Assembly: GCA_016892645.1 (NCBI GenBank) | Contig: JAFEMX010000013.1 | Span: 1-64,000 of the forward strand | Length of the DNA stretch: 64,000 nt | Direction of reading: 5' to 3' | Source of the DNA: Micrococcaceae bacterium RIT 802 | GTDB taxonomy: Bacteria; Actinomycetota; Actinomycetes; Actinomycetales; Micrococcaceae | Shown here: piece after piece, positions 1 to 8,602 of the stretch | Position numbering within the stretch: position 1 is the stretch's first letter | Layout: the number at the start of each line of letters is the position of its first letter | Notes under the pieces: generated by a model | What the model was told of the DNA's origin: nothing | Database searches by the model: none | The model's input: the letters and a program-made list of their open reading frames with translations, nothing else | Translations under genes and position numbers: made by a program

Positions 1-2
1 GC

Positions 3-200
3 AATGACCGTCGCGAGGGAGGCTTCCGGGGTAAGCCGGAGCGTTCCGAAGGTGGTTTCCGTGGCGGAAACGATCGCCGCGAAGGTGGCTTCCGGGGTAA
101 GCCGGAGCGTTCCGAGGGAGGTTTCCGTGGCGGTAGTGACCGCCGCGAGGGCGGGTTCCGCGGCAAGCCCCAGCGGACTGACGGTGGCTACCGTGGCAAG
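3..200 (+). repeat. 66-bp coding tandem repeat (RGG-like)
   Basis: Three consecutive units start at 3, 69 and 135 with period 66 bp. Each encodes about 22 residues built from 'REGGFRGKPERSEGGFRGG'. The differences between units are mostly at third codon positions, so the protein sequence is being kept. The array probably continues to the left of the window. Confidence 0.9.
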
Positions 201-1295
201 CGTGAAGATCTGCCCTCGCGTGATCTGAACCGCGGCGACGACACGCGACGCAACTTCCCCGGTCTGGAGGAAGGCGAACGACCGGCGCATAATCCGGCCG
301 ACTTGCGCGTATCCAACCGTGCGGACCGTCCTCGTTCCCCCGAAATCGACCCTGACGTCACGGGCAAGGAACTCGACCGCATCACCCGCGCCGAGCTGCG
401 TTACCTGGATGAGAAGAACCTCGATTGGGTAGCCAAGCACCTGGTGATGGCCGGCCGCCTCATCGACATCGATCCCGATATTGCCTACGACCACGCCATG
501 GCAGCAAGCCGTCGCGGAGGACGCGTCGCCGTCGTGCGCGAGGCTGTCGGCTTGACCGCGTACACGGCGGGTAACTATGCCGAAGCTCTGCGTGAGTTCC
601 GGACCTTCCGTCGCATCAGCGGATCGAACATCCACCTCCCGGTCATGGCTGACTGCGAACGGGGACTGGGCAAGCCCGAAAAGGCGCTCGAGACCGCCCA
701 CAGTGAAGAGGCGGAGACCCTCGACACTCCGGGTCGCGTCGAGATGGCCATCGTGGCCTCCGGGGCACAGGCGGACCTGGGCAACCGTGAAGCAGCACTA
801 GCGGAATTGCAGATCCCGCAGCTGGATATCAACCGGGCCTTCTCATTCAGTCCCCGGCTGTTCGAGGCCTATGCAATGGCCCTTGACGCGCTGGGCAAGA
901 ACGGTGAAGCCGAGCTCTGGCGTCGGCAGATTTCGCTGGCCGAGCGTGCCCTGGGCGTCGGTGAATTCTCCGATCCGGACATCATGGACCTCGGAGAGGA
1001 CGAAGACGACGAGGACGCACCCAGCGGTAGGCCGCGAGCCCGCGACCTGGTCAACGACGCCGGCACCGAGCCGGTCGGGGATCGCCCATCGGAGGACCCC
1101 GAGGAGCCCAGCGGTGATGAAGCCGATGCCGCGGCGGTAGCGGACGAGGATTCCGGCGACGCGGACGAGGACTCCGACGAGACCGCTTCGGAAGAGCCGA
1201 ACCCCACCGTGCCCGACGCGGAAGTTGAGGGAAACGAACCAGGTGCCGGGAACGCCACTGATTCCCACTCCCACCCGTTCGAGACGGAAAAGTAG
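3..1295 (+). CDS. TPR-like protein with Arg/Gly-rich N-terminal repeats (5' partial)
   Basis: The frame is open from the left edge, so the true start lies upstream and the GTG/ATG-like codons inside are not the start. The first visible part is a tandem 22-residue repeat, period 66 bp (units begin at 3, 69 and 135), of the type NDRREGGFRGKPERSEGGFR, a very basic RGG-like low-complexity tract. It is followed by an alpha-helical, TPR-like region (roughly 380-960) with helices such as AGNYAEALREFRTFRRISG and a long acidic Asp/Glu-rich tail (about 970-1295). The position upstream of a HAD phosphatase and tlyA matches the TPR gene Rv1691 in mycobacteria (from memory). The function is unknown. Basic head, helical repeat and acidic tail suggest a scaffold or an RNA-contacting protein; that is inference. 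Confidence 0.85.
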   Translation, partial: NDRREGGFRGKPERSEGGFRGGNDRREGGFRGKPERSEGGFRGGSDRREGGFRGKPQRTDGGYRGKREDLPSRDLNRGDDTRRNFPGLEEGERPAHNPADLRVSNRADRPRSPEIDPDVTGKELDRITRAELRYLDEKNLDWVAKHLVMAGRLIDIDPDIAYDHAMAASRRGGRVAVVREAVGLTAYTAGNYAEALREFRTFRRISGSNIHLPVMADCERGLGKPEKALETAHSEEAETLDTPGRVEMAIVASGAQADLGNREAALAELQIPQLDINRAFSFSPRLFEAYAMALDALGKNGEAELWRRQISLAERALGVGEFSDPDIMDLGEDEDDEDAPSGRPRARDLVNDAGTEPVGDRPSEDPEEPSGDEADAAAVADEDSGDADEDSDETASEEPNPTVPDAEVEGNEPGAGNATDSHSHPFETEK

Positions 1296-1309
1296 GAGCT
1301 AGCCCTCCC

Positions 1310-2284
1310 ATGTTGATATCCGCCTTCGACGCCGTCCTGTCCGATTTGGACGGCGTCGTCTACGCCGGTCCGGAAGCCATCGCCGGGGCCCCCGAGGCGC
1401 TGGGACGTCTGGCCGGTGTCGGTGTCGAACTGGCCTACATCACCAACAATGCCTCCCGCTCTCCCGAGGTCGTTGCCCGGCACATCCGCCAGCTCGGGGC
1501 CCCCGCTGACGCCGGGAGTGTCTTCGGGTCGGCCGATGCCGGCGCCGACCTGCTGGCCGAGAAAATCCCGGCCAAGAGCAAGGTCCTGGTCGTGGGTAGC
1601 GCCTATTTGCGTGACTGCGTCGTCGCCCGTGGCCTGACGTTGGCCGAGTCGGCGGAGGAGTCACCGGCAGCAGTCATCCAGGGATTCGATCCCGACGTGA
1701 GCTGGAGGGACCTCGCAGAGGCCGCCCACGCGGTCAACGCCGGTGCGGTCTGGGTGGCGACAAATGCCGACATGACCATCCCGCGGGCCCGCGGGATCGC
1801 CCCGGGCAACGGATCCCTGGTCGAGGCCGTCGCCACGGCGACAAAGGTCCGGCCAGTGGTTGCCGGGAAGCCCGAGCCGCTGCTCTTCCAAGTTGCCGCT
1901 GAACAGCTCGAGGCCTCCCGTCCCCTGGTGGTCGGTGATCGCCTGGACACGGACATTCTCGGTGGAAACCGTGCGGGGTTCGCGACCGCCGTCGTCCTCA
2001 CCGGCGTCGACGATGCGGCAGCCGTCCTCGGCGCGCCAGCCGACCAGCGGCCGCGGTACCTCCTGGGGACGTTGGCCGAGCTCTTCGGCGATTATCCCGT
2101 CGTGAGGGCCACCGGCAAGCAAATCGTCTGCGGAGCAGCACGTGCCGGCGTCGAGGACGGTGTCATCACGGTGACCGGGTCGCGCGATGACCTGGATGCC
2201 TGGCGTGCGGCGTGCTGCGCCTGGTGGTATGCCAACCCGAGGGCGGCCGGGCACACGACGCCGGACATCAACTTCAGCTCCTAG
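1310..2284 (+). CDS. HAD-IIA family hydrolase (NagD/glycerol-3-phosphate phosphatase type)
   Basis: A 324-residue cytoplasmic phosphatase of the HAD superfamily, subfamily IIA. Motif I is DLDGVVYAG (nucleophile and acid/base Asp) near residue 12, motif II lies in ITNNASRS, the motif III lysine is in VAGKPEPLLF and motif IV is VVGDRLDTDILGG. The C2-type cap lies between motifs II and III. The C-terminal 60 residues extend beyond the minimal fold. The mycobacterial gene in the same position (Rv1692) is a glycerol 3-phosphate phosphatase, so a role in glycerophospholipid recycling is plausible by synteny. The start is the ATG 14 bp after the upstream stop, with a weak GGAGC ribosome site. Confidence 0.88.
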   Translation: MLISAFDAVLSDLDGVVYAGPEAIAGAPEALGRLAGVGVELAYITNNASRSPEVVARHIRQLGAPADAGSVFGSADAGADLLAEKIPAKSKVLVVGSAYLRDCVVARGLTLAESAEESPAAVIQGFDPDVSWRDLAEAAHAVNAGAVWVATNADMTIPRARGIAPGNGSLVEAVATATKVRPVVAGKPEPLLFQVAAEQLEASRPLVVGDRLDTDILGGNRAGFATAVVLTGVDDAAAVLGAPADQRPRYLLGTLAELFGDYPVVRATGKQIVCGAARAGVEDGVITVTGSRDDLDAWRAACCAWWYANPRAAGHTTPDINFSS

Positions 2285-2331
2285 GGCACCACCCGGTGTC
2301 GCACCACAGGTCCGTAGCGAGGAGGAACATC

Positions 2332-2508
2332 TTGGACGACCAGCAGGACCGGTCCGGTCCCGGGCCGACCGGTGATGCGGCAGTCGACCGGCAGCTCGAG
2401 GCGTTGGACGCGTTGGACACCCTGCCCGTCGAGGAACACCAGGCAGTCTACGGGGCAGTCCAAGACGGGCTCCGCCGCATCCTCGACGACGACCCCACGG
2501 ACGCATGA
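2332..2508 (+). CDS. Small conserved hypothetical protein (Rv1693-like position)
   Basis: A 58-residue acidic protein (MDDQQDRSGPGPTGD to RRILDDDPTDA). I place the start at a TTG because a strong GGAGG at 2321-2325 sits 6 bp upstream, whereas longer versions of this frame run into the preceding gene. Its stop overlaps the tlyA start in an ATGA. A similarly tiny gene lies between the phosphatase and tlyA in mycobacteria. The C-terminal half (LEALDALDTLPVEEHQAVYG) looks like two short helices. No function is known to me. Confidence 0.8.
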   Translation: MDDQQDRSGPGPTGDAAVDRQLEALDALDTLPVEEHQAVYGAVQDGLRRILDDDPTDA

Positions 2509-3302
2509 ACCGCCTCGACCAGGAACTCGTCGCCCGCGGGCTGGCGCGTTCGCGCACCCATGCCGCGAAGCTCGTTGCCGCCGGGCGTGTCAGCCTGGAT
2601 GGCCTGCCGGCGACCCGTGCCGCCAAACAGGTCGGACCGGCCCAGCAGCTGACGGTGCAGGAGAGTGCCGACGAGGAATTCGTCAGCCGTGCCGGCCACA
2701 AACTGGCCGGGGCGCTCGACATCTTCACCGACATCCAGGTCGTCGGACGACGGTGCCTGGATGCCGGGGCCTCCACCGGCGGGTTCACCGACGTCCTGCT
2801 GCGCCGCGGAGCCGGAGAGATCGTCGCCGTCGACGTCGGCCACGGACAACTGGTTGACCAGATCCGCAATGATGCGCGCGTCATCGTCCACGAGGGGATG
2901 AACGTGCGCCACCTCACGCCGTCGATGATCGGCGGTGACGTCGACCTCGTGGTCGCCGACCTCTCCTTCATCTCGCTGCGGCTGGTCGTCGGGAGGTTGG
3001 CCGCGGTCACCCGGGCCTCCGGAGACCTGGTCCTCATGGTCAAACCCCAATTCGAGGTGGGACGGGACAACCTGGGACGCACCGGCGTCGTCGGCAGTTC
3101 CGAATTGCGCCGGTCGGCCGTCTCCGGGGTGGTGCGGGCCGCAGCCGATGCCGGTTTGGAGCTGGCTGGACTGGCGCGCAGCCCGCTGCCGGGGCAGGAC
3201 GGGAACGTGGAATTCTTCCTCCGGTTGCGTGCCGGCGGAACCGCCGATTACCCACATTCCGACACCGACGCCGCTCGGCTGGCCGATATTGACTATTCTT
3301 GA
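2505..3302 (+). CDS. tlyA: TlyA family 16S/23S rRNA 2'-O-methyltransferase
   Basis: A 265-residue TlyA-family RNA methyltransferase. An N-terminal S4 RNA-binding domain (NRLDQELVARGLARSRTHAAKL) is followed by a FtsJ-like Rossmann methyltransferase with the SAM-binding motif CLDAGASTGGFTDVLLRRGA and a catalytic-core segment VVADLSFISLRL. In mycobacteria TlyA makes 2'-O-methylcytidine on both ribosomal subunits, and its loss gives capreomycin resistance. The ATG overlaps the upstream small gene by 4 bp (ATGA), implying translational coupling. Confidence 0.93.
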   Translation: MNRLDQELVARGLARSRTHAAKLVAAGRVSLDGLPATRAAKQVGPAQQLTVQESADEEFVSRAGHKLAGALDIFTDIQVVGRRCLDAGASTGGFTDVLLRRGAGEIVAVDVGHGQLVDQIRNDARVIVHEGMNVRHLTPSMIGGDVDLVVADLSFISLRLVVGRLAAVTRASGDLVLMVKPQFEVGRDNLGRTGVVGSSELRRSAVSGVVRAAADAGLELAGLARSPLPGQDGNVEFFLRLRAGGTADYPHSDTDAARLADIDYS

Positions 3303-3345
3303 ACCTGATCCCGTTCTCCGGGAAGTCCCGTGTCCGGGACGCGGT

Positions 3346-3361
3346 TCGAACATACCTTCGT
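3346..3361 (+). promoter_or_regulatory. Candidate LexA (SOS) box upstream of nadK-recN
   Basis: TCGAAC-ATAC-CTTCGT matches the actinobacterial SOS box TCGAAC-N4-GTTCGA completely in the left half and in 4 of 6 positions in the right half. It lies 35 bp before the nadK start, and the DNA-repair gene recN follows in the same operon, which fits SOS control. The two right-half mismatches keep this tentative. Confidence 0.45.
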
Positions 3362-3395
3362 CTACGGTGAAGTAGGTCCACAAGGGAAGGAACGC

Positions 3396-4406
3396 ATGAG
3401 ACGAATACTGGTCCTGGCGCACACCGGGCGGGATGACGCACTCCGCGCGGCGCTGGACACCTGTCTTCGGCTGCGTGATTCCGGGCTCGTTCCCGTGATG
3501 CGTCGCGACGAGGTCCGCAACCTGCGCAACGCGCCCGATGGCAAGAGCCTCGAGGTGCAGATCCTCGGGGAGGACGTCCAGCTCAGCGACATCGACCTGG
3601 GGATGGTCCTGGGCGGGGATGGCACGGTCCTGCGCGCCGCGGAGATGGTCCGTGACTCCGCCGTGCCCCTGCTGGGCGTGAACCTGGGCCATGTCGGCTT
3701 CCTCGCCGAAAGCGAGCGGGCCGACCTGAGGCAGACCGTCGACTGGGTCGTGAACCGGCACTATGTCGTCGAGGAGCGCATGGCCATCGACGTGCAGGTC
3801 TGGCTCGGCAACCGGCGGATCGCACACACCTGGGCGCTGAACGAGGCCGCGGTGGAAAAGGCCAACCGCGAGCGCATGATCGAGGTCGTCATGGAGGTCG
3901 ACGGGCGTCCGATCAGCACCTTCGGCTGCGACGGGATCGTCATGGCCACGCCCACCGGCTCGACAGCCTACGCGTTCTCCGCCGGGGGGCCGGTGGTGTG
4001 GCCCGGCGTCGAGGCGCTGATCATGGTGCCGATCTCCGCCCACGCCCTCTTCGCCAAGCCGCTGGTCGTGGCACCGACCTCCACCATGGCCATCGAACTG
4101 CTCTCGCGCACCGACGCGCAGGGCGTGCTGTGGTGCGACGGCCGCCGCACCCTGGACCTGCCGCCGGGCGCCCGCGTCGAGGTCACCCGTTCGTCCAAGC
4201 CCGTCCGACTGGCGCGCGTGAACCGCACCCCGTTCAGCGAGCGGCTGGTGCGCAAGTTCGAGCTGCCCACCAGCGGCTGGCGAGGCCCGGTCTCCGAGGT
4301 CCACCGGGACACCGCGACCTCCGCCCTGCCGATCATCAACCCGCCGTTGCAGGTCGTCGAACCGCGCCATTTCCAGCCGCGCCCCGAGACGGAGCAGCAC
4401 CCATGA
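3396..4406 (+). CDS. nadK: NAD kinase
   Basis: A 336-residue ATP-dependent NAD kinase that makes NADP+. The nucleotide-binding GGDGT motif is in MVLGGDGTVLRAAE, and the second conserved segment includes LNEAAVEKANRERM and CDGIVMATPTGSTAYAFSAG. I chose the ATG at 3396 (MRRILVLAHTGRDD) because GGAAGGA lies just upstream and homologues start here; the frame stays open for 22 further codons upstream that look non-coding. It overlaps recN by 4 bp, the order also found in mycobacteria (ppnK-recN). Confidence 0.94.
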   Translation: MRRILVLAHTGRDDALRAALDTCLRLRDSGLVPVMRRDEVRNLRNAPDGKSLEVQILGEDVQLSDIDLGMVLGGDGTVLRAAEMVRDSAVPLLGVNLGHVGFLAESERADLRQTVDWVVNRHYVVEERMAIDVQVWLGNRRIAHTWALNEAAVEKANRERMIEVVMEVDGRPISTFGCDGIVMATPTGSTAYAFSAGGPVVWPGVEALIMVPISAHALFAKPLVVAPTSTMAIELLSRTDAQGVLWCDGRRTLDLPPGARVEVTRSSKPVRLARVNRTPFSERLVRKFELPTSGWRGPVSEVHRDTATSALPIINPPLQVVEPRHFQPRPETEQHP

Positions 4407-6142
4407 TCGAGGAGATCCGCATTTCGGACCTCGGCGTCATCACCCGGGCCACCCTGGAGCTGGACCCGGGTTTCACCGTGGTGACCGGTGAAACCGGTGC
4501 CGGCAAGACCATGGTCGTCACCGCGCTGGGCCTACTGCTGGGCAACCGGGCCGACGCCGGCGCCGTCCGCCACGGCGCCAAGCAGGCGGTCGCCGAAGCC
4601 ACCCTGCGGTTGCCCACCGGCAGTCCGGCCCTGGCCCGCGCCGTGGACAGCGGGGCCATCGTGGAGGAGGACGACGGCGCTGCCGAGCTGATCCTCGCAC
4701 GCATCCTCAGCGCGGAGGGACGCAGCCGGGCCGCCGTCGGAGGCACCTCGGCCCCGGTGGGACTGCTCTCCGAGCTCGGCACGCATCTGGTGGCCGTGCA
4801 CGGCCAAAGCGACCAGCTGCGCCTGCGCAGTGCCGTCGCCCAACGTGAATCGCTCGACAAGTTCGGCGGGCCGGAGCTGGCCGCGGCCCGGAGCACCTAC
4901 CAGGAGACCTTCGACTCGTGGAAGGCCGTCGCCGTCGAACTCGACGAGATCACCTCGGCGGCGCGCGAACGGGTCAGGGAAGCGGAGTCGCTGCAGATCG
5001 CGCTGGAGGAGATCGACGCCGTCGACCCGCGTCGCGGCGAAGACGAGGAGCTCAAGGCCGAAGCCCAGAAGCTCTCCAACGTCGAGGGCCTGCGGTCGGC
5101 CGCCGTGACCGCCCACGGGGCACTCACCGGAGACGAGTTCAGCGAGGACCCCAACGCCGTCGGCCTGGTCGAGGCCGCCAAACGGGCCCTCGAGATGGTC
5201 GCGGACGACGACCCGGAGCTACAGGCCCTGGGTACGCGAGTCAATGAGATCGGCATCCTCGTGGCCGACGTGACCATGGAACTGGGCTCCTACCTGGCAA
5301 GCCTGGACGGCGATGGCCCCGGTCGGCTGGCGGAGGTCGAGGAACGCCGCGCTGCACTCAACCAGCTCATCCGCAAGTACGCCCCCACCATCGACGAGGT
5401 CATCAGCTGGACCGAGACGGCCCGCCGACGCCACATGGACCTGCAGGACGACTCCGGTCGCATCGAGGCCCTCAACGCCCAGCTGGAGGGCCTGCGGGAA
5501 CGGCTCCGGGGGCAGGGGGCCGCATTGACCGAACTGCGCACCACTGCAGCGGCACGGCTCTCCGCGCGGGTCAGCGACGAATTGGCTGCGCTGGCCATGC
5601 CCGACGCCCGGTTCGTCGTGGAGGTCGGCGCCCTCGACGAGCCGGTCCGCCACGGGGCGGACCACATTGCCATGCTGCTCCAGCCACACGCCGGCAGCGC
5701 CCCGCGCCCACTGGGCAAGGGAGCCTCCGGCGGTGAACTCTCCCGCGTGATGCTGGCCATCGAAGTGGTCCTCGCGGAGACCGACCCGGTGCCGACCTTC
5801 GTTTTCGACGAGGTCGACTCGGGCGTCGGCGGGAAGGCCGCCGTGGAGATCGGCAAGCGATTGGCCATGCTCGCCCGGCACGTCCAGGTGATCGTGGTGA
5901 CCCACCTGCCGCAGGTCGCCGCCTATGCACAACGCCACATCCGGGTGATCAAGAACTCCGACGCCCAGGCGCAGGACGGCGCGGGCTTCACCGCCAGCGA
6001 CGTCCTGAAACTCGACGACGCCGACCGGGTGCGTGAGTTGGCTCGCATGCTGGCCGGCCAGGAGCACTCCGACACGGCCCAGGCCCACGCGGAGGAACTG
6101 CTCGAGACGGCCCGCCAGGCCATGTCGGGACTGGCGACATAG
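4403..6142 (+). CDS. recN: DNA repair protein RecN
   Basis: A 579-residue SMC-like ATPase used in double-strand-break repair. Walker A is VTGETGAGKTM near residue 35, a long coiled-coil region occupies the middle (around residues 150-370), the ABC signature is GKGASGGELSRVMLAIE and Walker B is PTFVFDEVDSGVGG. The start at 4403 overlaps nadK (ATGA); the same frame is open for about 400 bp inside nadK but that part is an antiphase shadow. A possible SOS box precedes the nadK-recN pair. Confidence 0.95.
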   Translation: MIEEIRISDLGVITRATLELDPGFTVVTGETGAGKTMVVTALGLLLGNRADAGAVRHGAKQAVAEATLRLPTGSPALARAVDSGAIVEEDDGAAELILARILSAEGRSRAAVGGTSAPVGLLSELGTHLVAVHGQSDQLRLRSAVAQRESLDKFGGPELAAARSTYQETFDSWKAVAVELDEITSAARERVREAESLQIALEEIDAVDPRRGEDEELKAEAQKLSNVEGLRSAAVTAHGALTGDEFSEDPNAVGLVEAAKRALEMVADDDPELQALGTRVNEIGILVADVTMELGSYLASLDGDGPGRLAEVEERRAALNQLIRKYAPTIDEVISWTETARRRHMDLQDDSGRIEALNAQLEGLRERLRGQGAALTELRTTAAARLSARVSDELAALAMPDARFVVEVGALDEPVRHGADHIAMLLQPHAGSAPRPLGKGASGGELSRVMLAIEVVLAETDPVPTFVFDEVDSGVGGKAAVEIGKRLAMLARHVQVIVVTHLPQVAAYAQRHIRVIKNSDAQAQDGAGFTASDVLKLDDADRVRELARMLAGQEHSDTAQAHAEELLETARQAMSGLAT

Positions 6143-6233
6143 GCCATCCCGGACCGCCTTGGTGTCGTCCGCGCGGACGATCGGGCACGGTCCGGGCAGT
6201 AGAGTGGCCACAACCCGTCCGGCAAATAGATGA

Positions 6234-6250
6234 TAGGCTCGAATTCCGTG
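6234..6250 (+). promoter_or_regulatory. Candidate leaderless promoter of pyrG
   Basis: TAGGCT at 6234-6239 fits the actinobacterial -10 consensus TAnnnT, and a GTG start follows 8 nt later at 6248 with no recognisable ribosome-binding site. This geometry is typical of leaderless transcripts. No convincing -35 is visible. Confidence 0.4.
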
Positions 6251-7918
6251 GTGCAGCGAACAATTTCCAAGTCCCGGTCCGAAACTACCAAGCAGATTTT
6301 TGTCACCGGTGGTGTGGCTTCGTCCCTCGGAAAGGGGCTGACGGCCTCCAGCCTCGGCCACCTCCTGCGGGCCCGTGGCCTCACGGTGACGATGCAAAAA
6401 CTGGATCCCTATCTGAACGTGGATCCCGGCACGATGAACCCCTTCCAGCACGGCGAGGTCTTCGTGACCGACGACGGCTCGGAGACCGACCTCGATATCG
6501 GCCACTACGAGCGCTTCCTCGACGAGAACCTCGACGGGTCCGCCAACGTGACCACCGGCCAGGTCTACTCCCGGGTCATCGAGAAGGAACGACGCGGCGA
6601 CTACCTGGGCGACACGGTCCAGGTCATCCCGCATATCACCGACGAGATCAAGCGCCGGATGCGCCTGCCCTCCGAGGCGGAGAACGCCCCCGATGTGATC
6701 ATCACCGAGATCGGCGGCACGGTCGGCGACATCGAATCGCAGCCGTTCCTCGAATCGGCCCGACAGGTCCGCCAGGATGTCGGACGTGGCAACGTGTTCT
6801 TCGTCCACGTGTCGTTGGTTCCCTACATCGGGCCCTCGCACGAGCTGAAGACCAAGCCGACGCAGCACTCCGTGGCGGCACTGCGCTCCATCGGCATCCA
6901 GCCGGACGCCCTGGTGATCCGCTCGGACCGTGAGATCCCCGACGAGATGCGCGAAAAACTCGGCCGCACCTGCGACGTCGACCCCGAAGCGGTCATCAAC
7001 TGCGCCGACGCCCCGAGCATCTACGACATCCCGGTCATCATCCACGACCAGGGCCTCGACGCCCACATCGTGCAGGCCCTGGGCCTGAAGTTCAAGGACG
7101 TCGACTGGACGCAGTGGACCCGCCTGCTGCACGCCGTCCACCACCCGGACCACGAGCTCGAGGTCGCCCTGGTCGGGAAGTACATCGACCTGCCCGACGC
7201 CTACCTCTCGGTCACCGAGGCCCTGCGTGCCGGAGGGTTCGCCAACGAGGCGCGGGTGAAGATCCGCTGGGTCCCCTCGGACGAGTGCGCCACCGAAGCC
7301 GGTGCGAAGAAGGCATTGCGCGGGGTCGATGCGATCTGCGTGCCCGGTGGTTTCGGCATCCGCGGCCTCGACGGCAAGCTCGGTGCCCTGAAGTTCGCCC
7401 GGGAGACCGGGCTGCCGACGCTGGGCCTGTGCCTGGGCCTGCAGTCGATGGTCATCGAATACGCGCGCAACGTCGCCGGCCTGGCCGACGCCTCGTCCAC
7501 CGAGTTCGAGCCCGATTCCCAGCACCCGGTCATCGCCACGATGGCCGAGCAGGAGGACATCGTGGCCGGCAAGGGCGACCTGGGCGGGACGATGCGCCTG
7601 GGCCTCTACGATGCGACCCTCGGTGAGGGAACCGTCGTGGCCGGAACCTACGGAACGACCCAGGTCGCCGAGCGCCACCGCCACCGCTACGAGGTCAACA
7701 ACGCCTACCGGACCCAGCTCGAAGAGGCCGGTCTGGTCTTCTCCGGGACCTCCCCGGACGGCAAGCTCGTCGAGTTCGTCGAGCTTCCGGCGACGCAGCA
7801 CCCGTACTATGTCTCGACGCAGGCCCACCCCGAGCTCAGCTCGCGTCCGACCCGCCCGCACCCGCTCTTCACGGGGTTGATCAAGGCGGGGCTGGAGCAC
7901 CAGAAGGCCGGACGGTAG
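6248..7918 (+). CDS. pyrG: CTP synthase
   Basis: A 556-residue glutamine-dependent CTP synthase converting UTP to CTP. The N-terminal synthetase domain begins [20 protein letters not shown] and contains [20 protein letters not shown]. The C-terminal class I glutaminase domain has the nucleophile in [17 protein letters not shown] and the His/Glu pair near [19 protein letters not shown] 6248 gives [17 protein letters not shown] 6251 or ATG 6230 are alternatives. There is no Shine-Dalgarno, so leaderless translation is likely. Nudix and xerD genes follow closely. Confidence 0.94.
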   Translation: MVQRTISKSRSETTKQIFVTGGVASSLGKGLTASSLGHLLRARGLTVTMQKLDPYLNVDPGTMNPFQHGEVFVTDDGSETDLDIGHYERFLDENLDGSANVTTGQVYSRVIEKERRGDYLGDTVQVIPHITDEIKRRMRLPSEAENAPDVIITEIGGTVGDIESQPFLESARQVRQDVGRGNVFFVHVSLVPYIGPSHELKTKPTQHSVAALRSIGIQPDALVIRSDREIPDEMREKLGRTCDVDPEAVINCADAPSIYDIPVIIHDQGLDAHIVQALGLKFKDVDWTQWTRLLHAVHHPDHELEVALVGKYIDLPDAYLSVTEALRAGGFANEARVKIRWVPSDECATEAGAKKALRGVDAICVPGGFGIRGLDGKLGALKFARETGLPTLGLCLGLQSMVIEYARNVAGLADASSTEFEPDSQHPVIATMAEQEDIVAGKGDLGGTMRLGLYDATLGEGTVVAGTYGTTQVAERHRHRYEVNNAYRTQLEEAGLVFSGTSPDGKLVEFVELPATQHPYYVSTQAHPELSSRPTRPHPLFTGLIKAGLEHQKAGR

Positions 7919-7921
7919 GCC

Positions 7922-8587
7922 ATGACCCACCACGGCCCACACGGCGCGGGGTTGGGCGACGAGCCCAGCCCGCGCCGCGTGCTCCATTCAGAGTCGGTGT
8001 ATGCCGGACGCATCTGGGACGTCGTCCAGGACACCTTCGAGTTGTCCGCCGGGGAGAAGCCGCTGGTCCGCGACTACATCGACCACCCCGGTGCCGTCGC
8101 CATCCTGGTCCTCGACGAGGACGACCGGGTGCTCCTGGTGCGGCAATACCGCCACCCCGTGGGCATGGCGCTCTGGGAGATCCCCGCGGGCCTGCTCGAT
8201 GTGGAAGGCGAGGATCCGCTCGATGCCGCCGCGCGCGAGCTCTCCGAAGAGGCCGATCTCACCGCCGGCCGCTGGGATGTGCTGGTGGAGATCTTCAATT
8301 CCCCGGGCTCCTCCAGCGAGGCCCTGCGCATCTACCTGGCCCGCGAGCCGCACGCCGTTCCCGACCACGAACTCTTCGAGCGCACCGAGGAGGAGGCGGA
8401 AATGCAGTGGCGGTGGGTTCCGCTCCACGAGGCCGTGGAGGCCGTCCTGACCGGCCGCGTCCACAATCCCTCGGCCGTCGCCGGGGTCTTGGCGGCCTCG
8501 GCCGCCCGCGCTAACGGGTTCACCGGCCTGCGGCCCGCCAACGATCCGTGGACCGCCCATCCCCGTCTCCGGTCATCGGACGGGTAG
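7922..8587 (+). CDS. Nudix hydrolase, ADP-ribose pyrophosphatase type
   Basis: A 221-residue Nudix hydrolase. The catalytic box is in the stretch ending DPLDAAARELSEEADL, preceded by the ADP-ribose-pyrophosphatase-like WEIPAGLLD and the strand VLLVRQYRHPVGMALW. It starts 3 bp after pyrG, so the genes are co-transcribed. The homologue in the same place in mycobacteria (Rv1700) hydrolyses ADP-ribose. Substrate here is by family similarity only. Confidence 0.9.
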   Translation: MTHHGPHGAGLGDEPSPRRVLHSESVYAGRIWDVVQDTFELSAGEKPLVRDYIDHPGAVAILVLDEDDRVLLVRQYRHPVGMALWEIPAGLLDVEGEDPLDAAARELSEEADLTAGRWDVLVEIFNSPGSSSEALRIYLAREPHAVPDHELFERTEEEAEMQWRWVPLHEAVEAVLTGRVHNPSAVAGVLAASAARANGFTGLRPANDPWTAHPRLRSSDG

Positions 8588-8602
8588 GGGGCCGGTGAGC
8601 GC

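Noticed and set aside
3-200. 66-bp repeats as a CRISPR array
   Set aside because: The repeats are contiguous without spacers, lie in an open frame and encode a conserved peptide repeat.
5219-7987. Very long minus-strand open frame (over 900 codons) opposite recN and pyrG
   Set aside because: It is the antisense shadow of two strongly conserved genes; its composition (His/Arg/Gly/Asp/Val rich) has no domain and no ribosome site.
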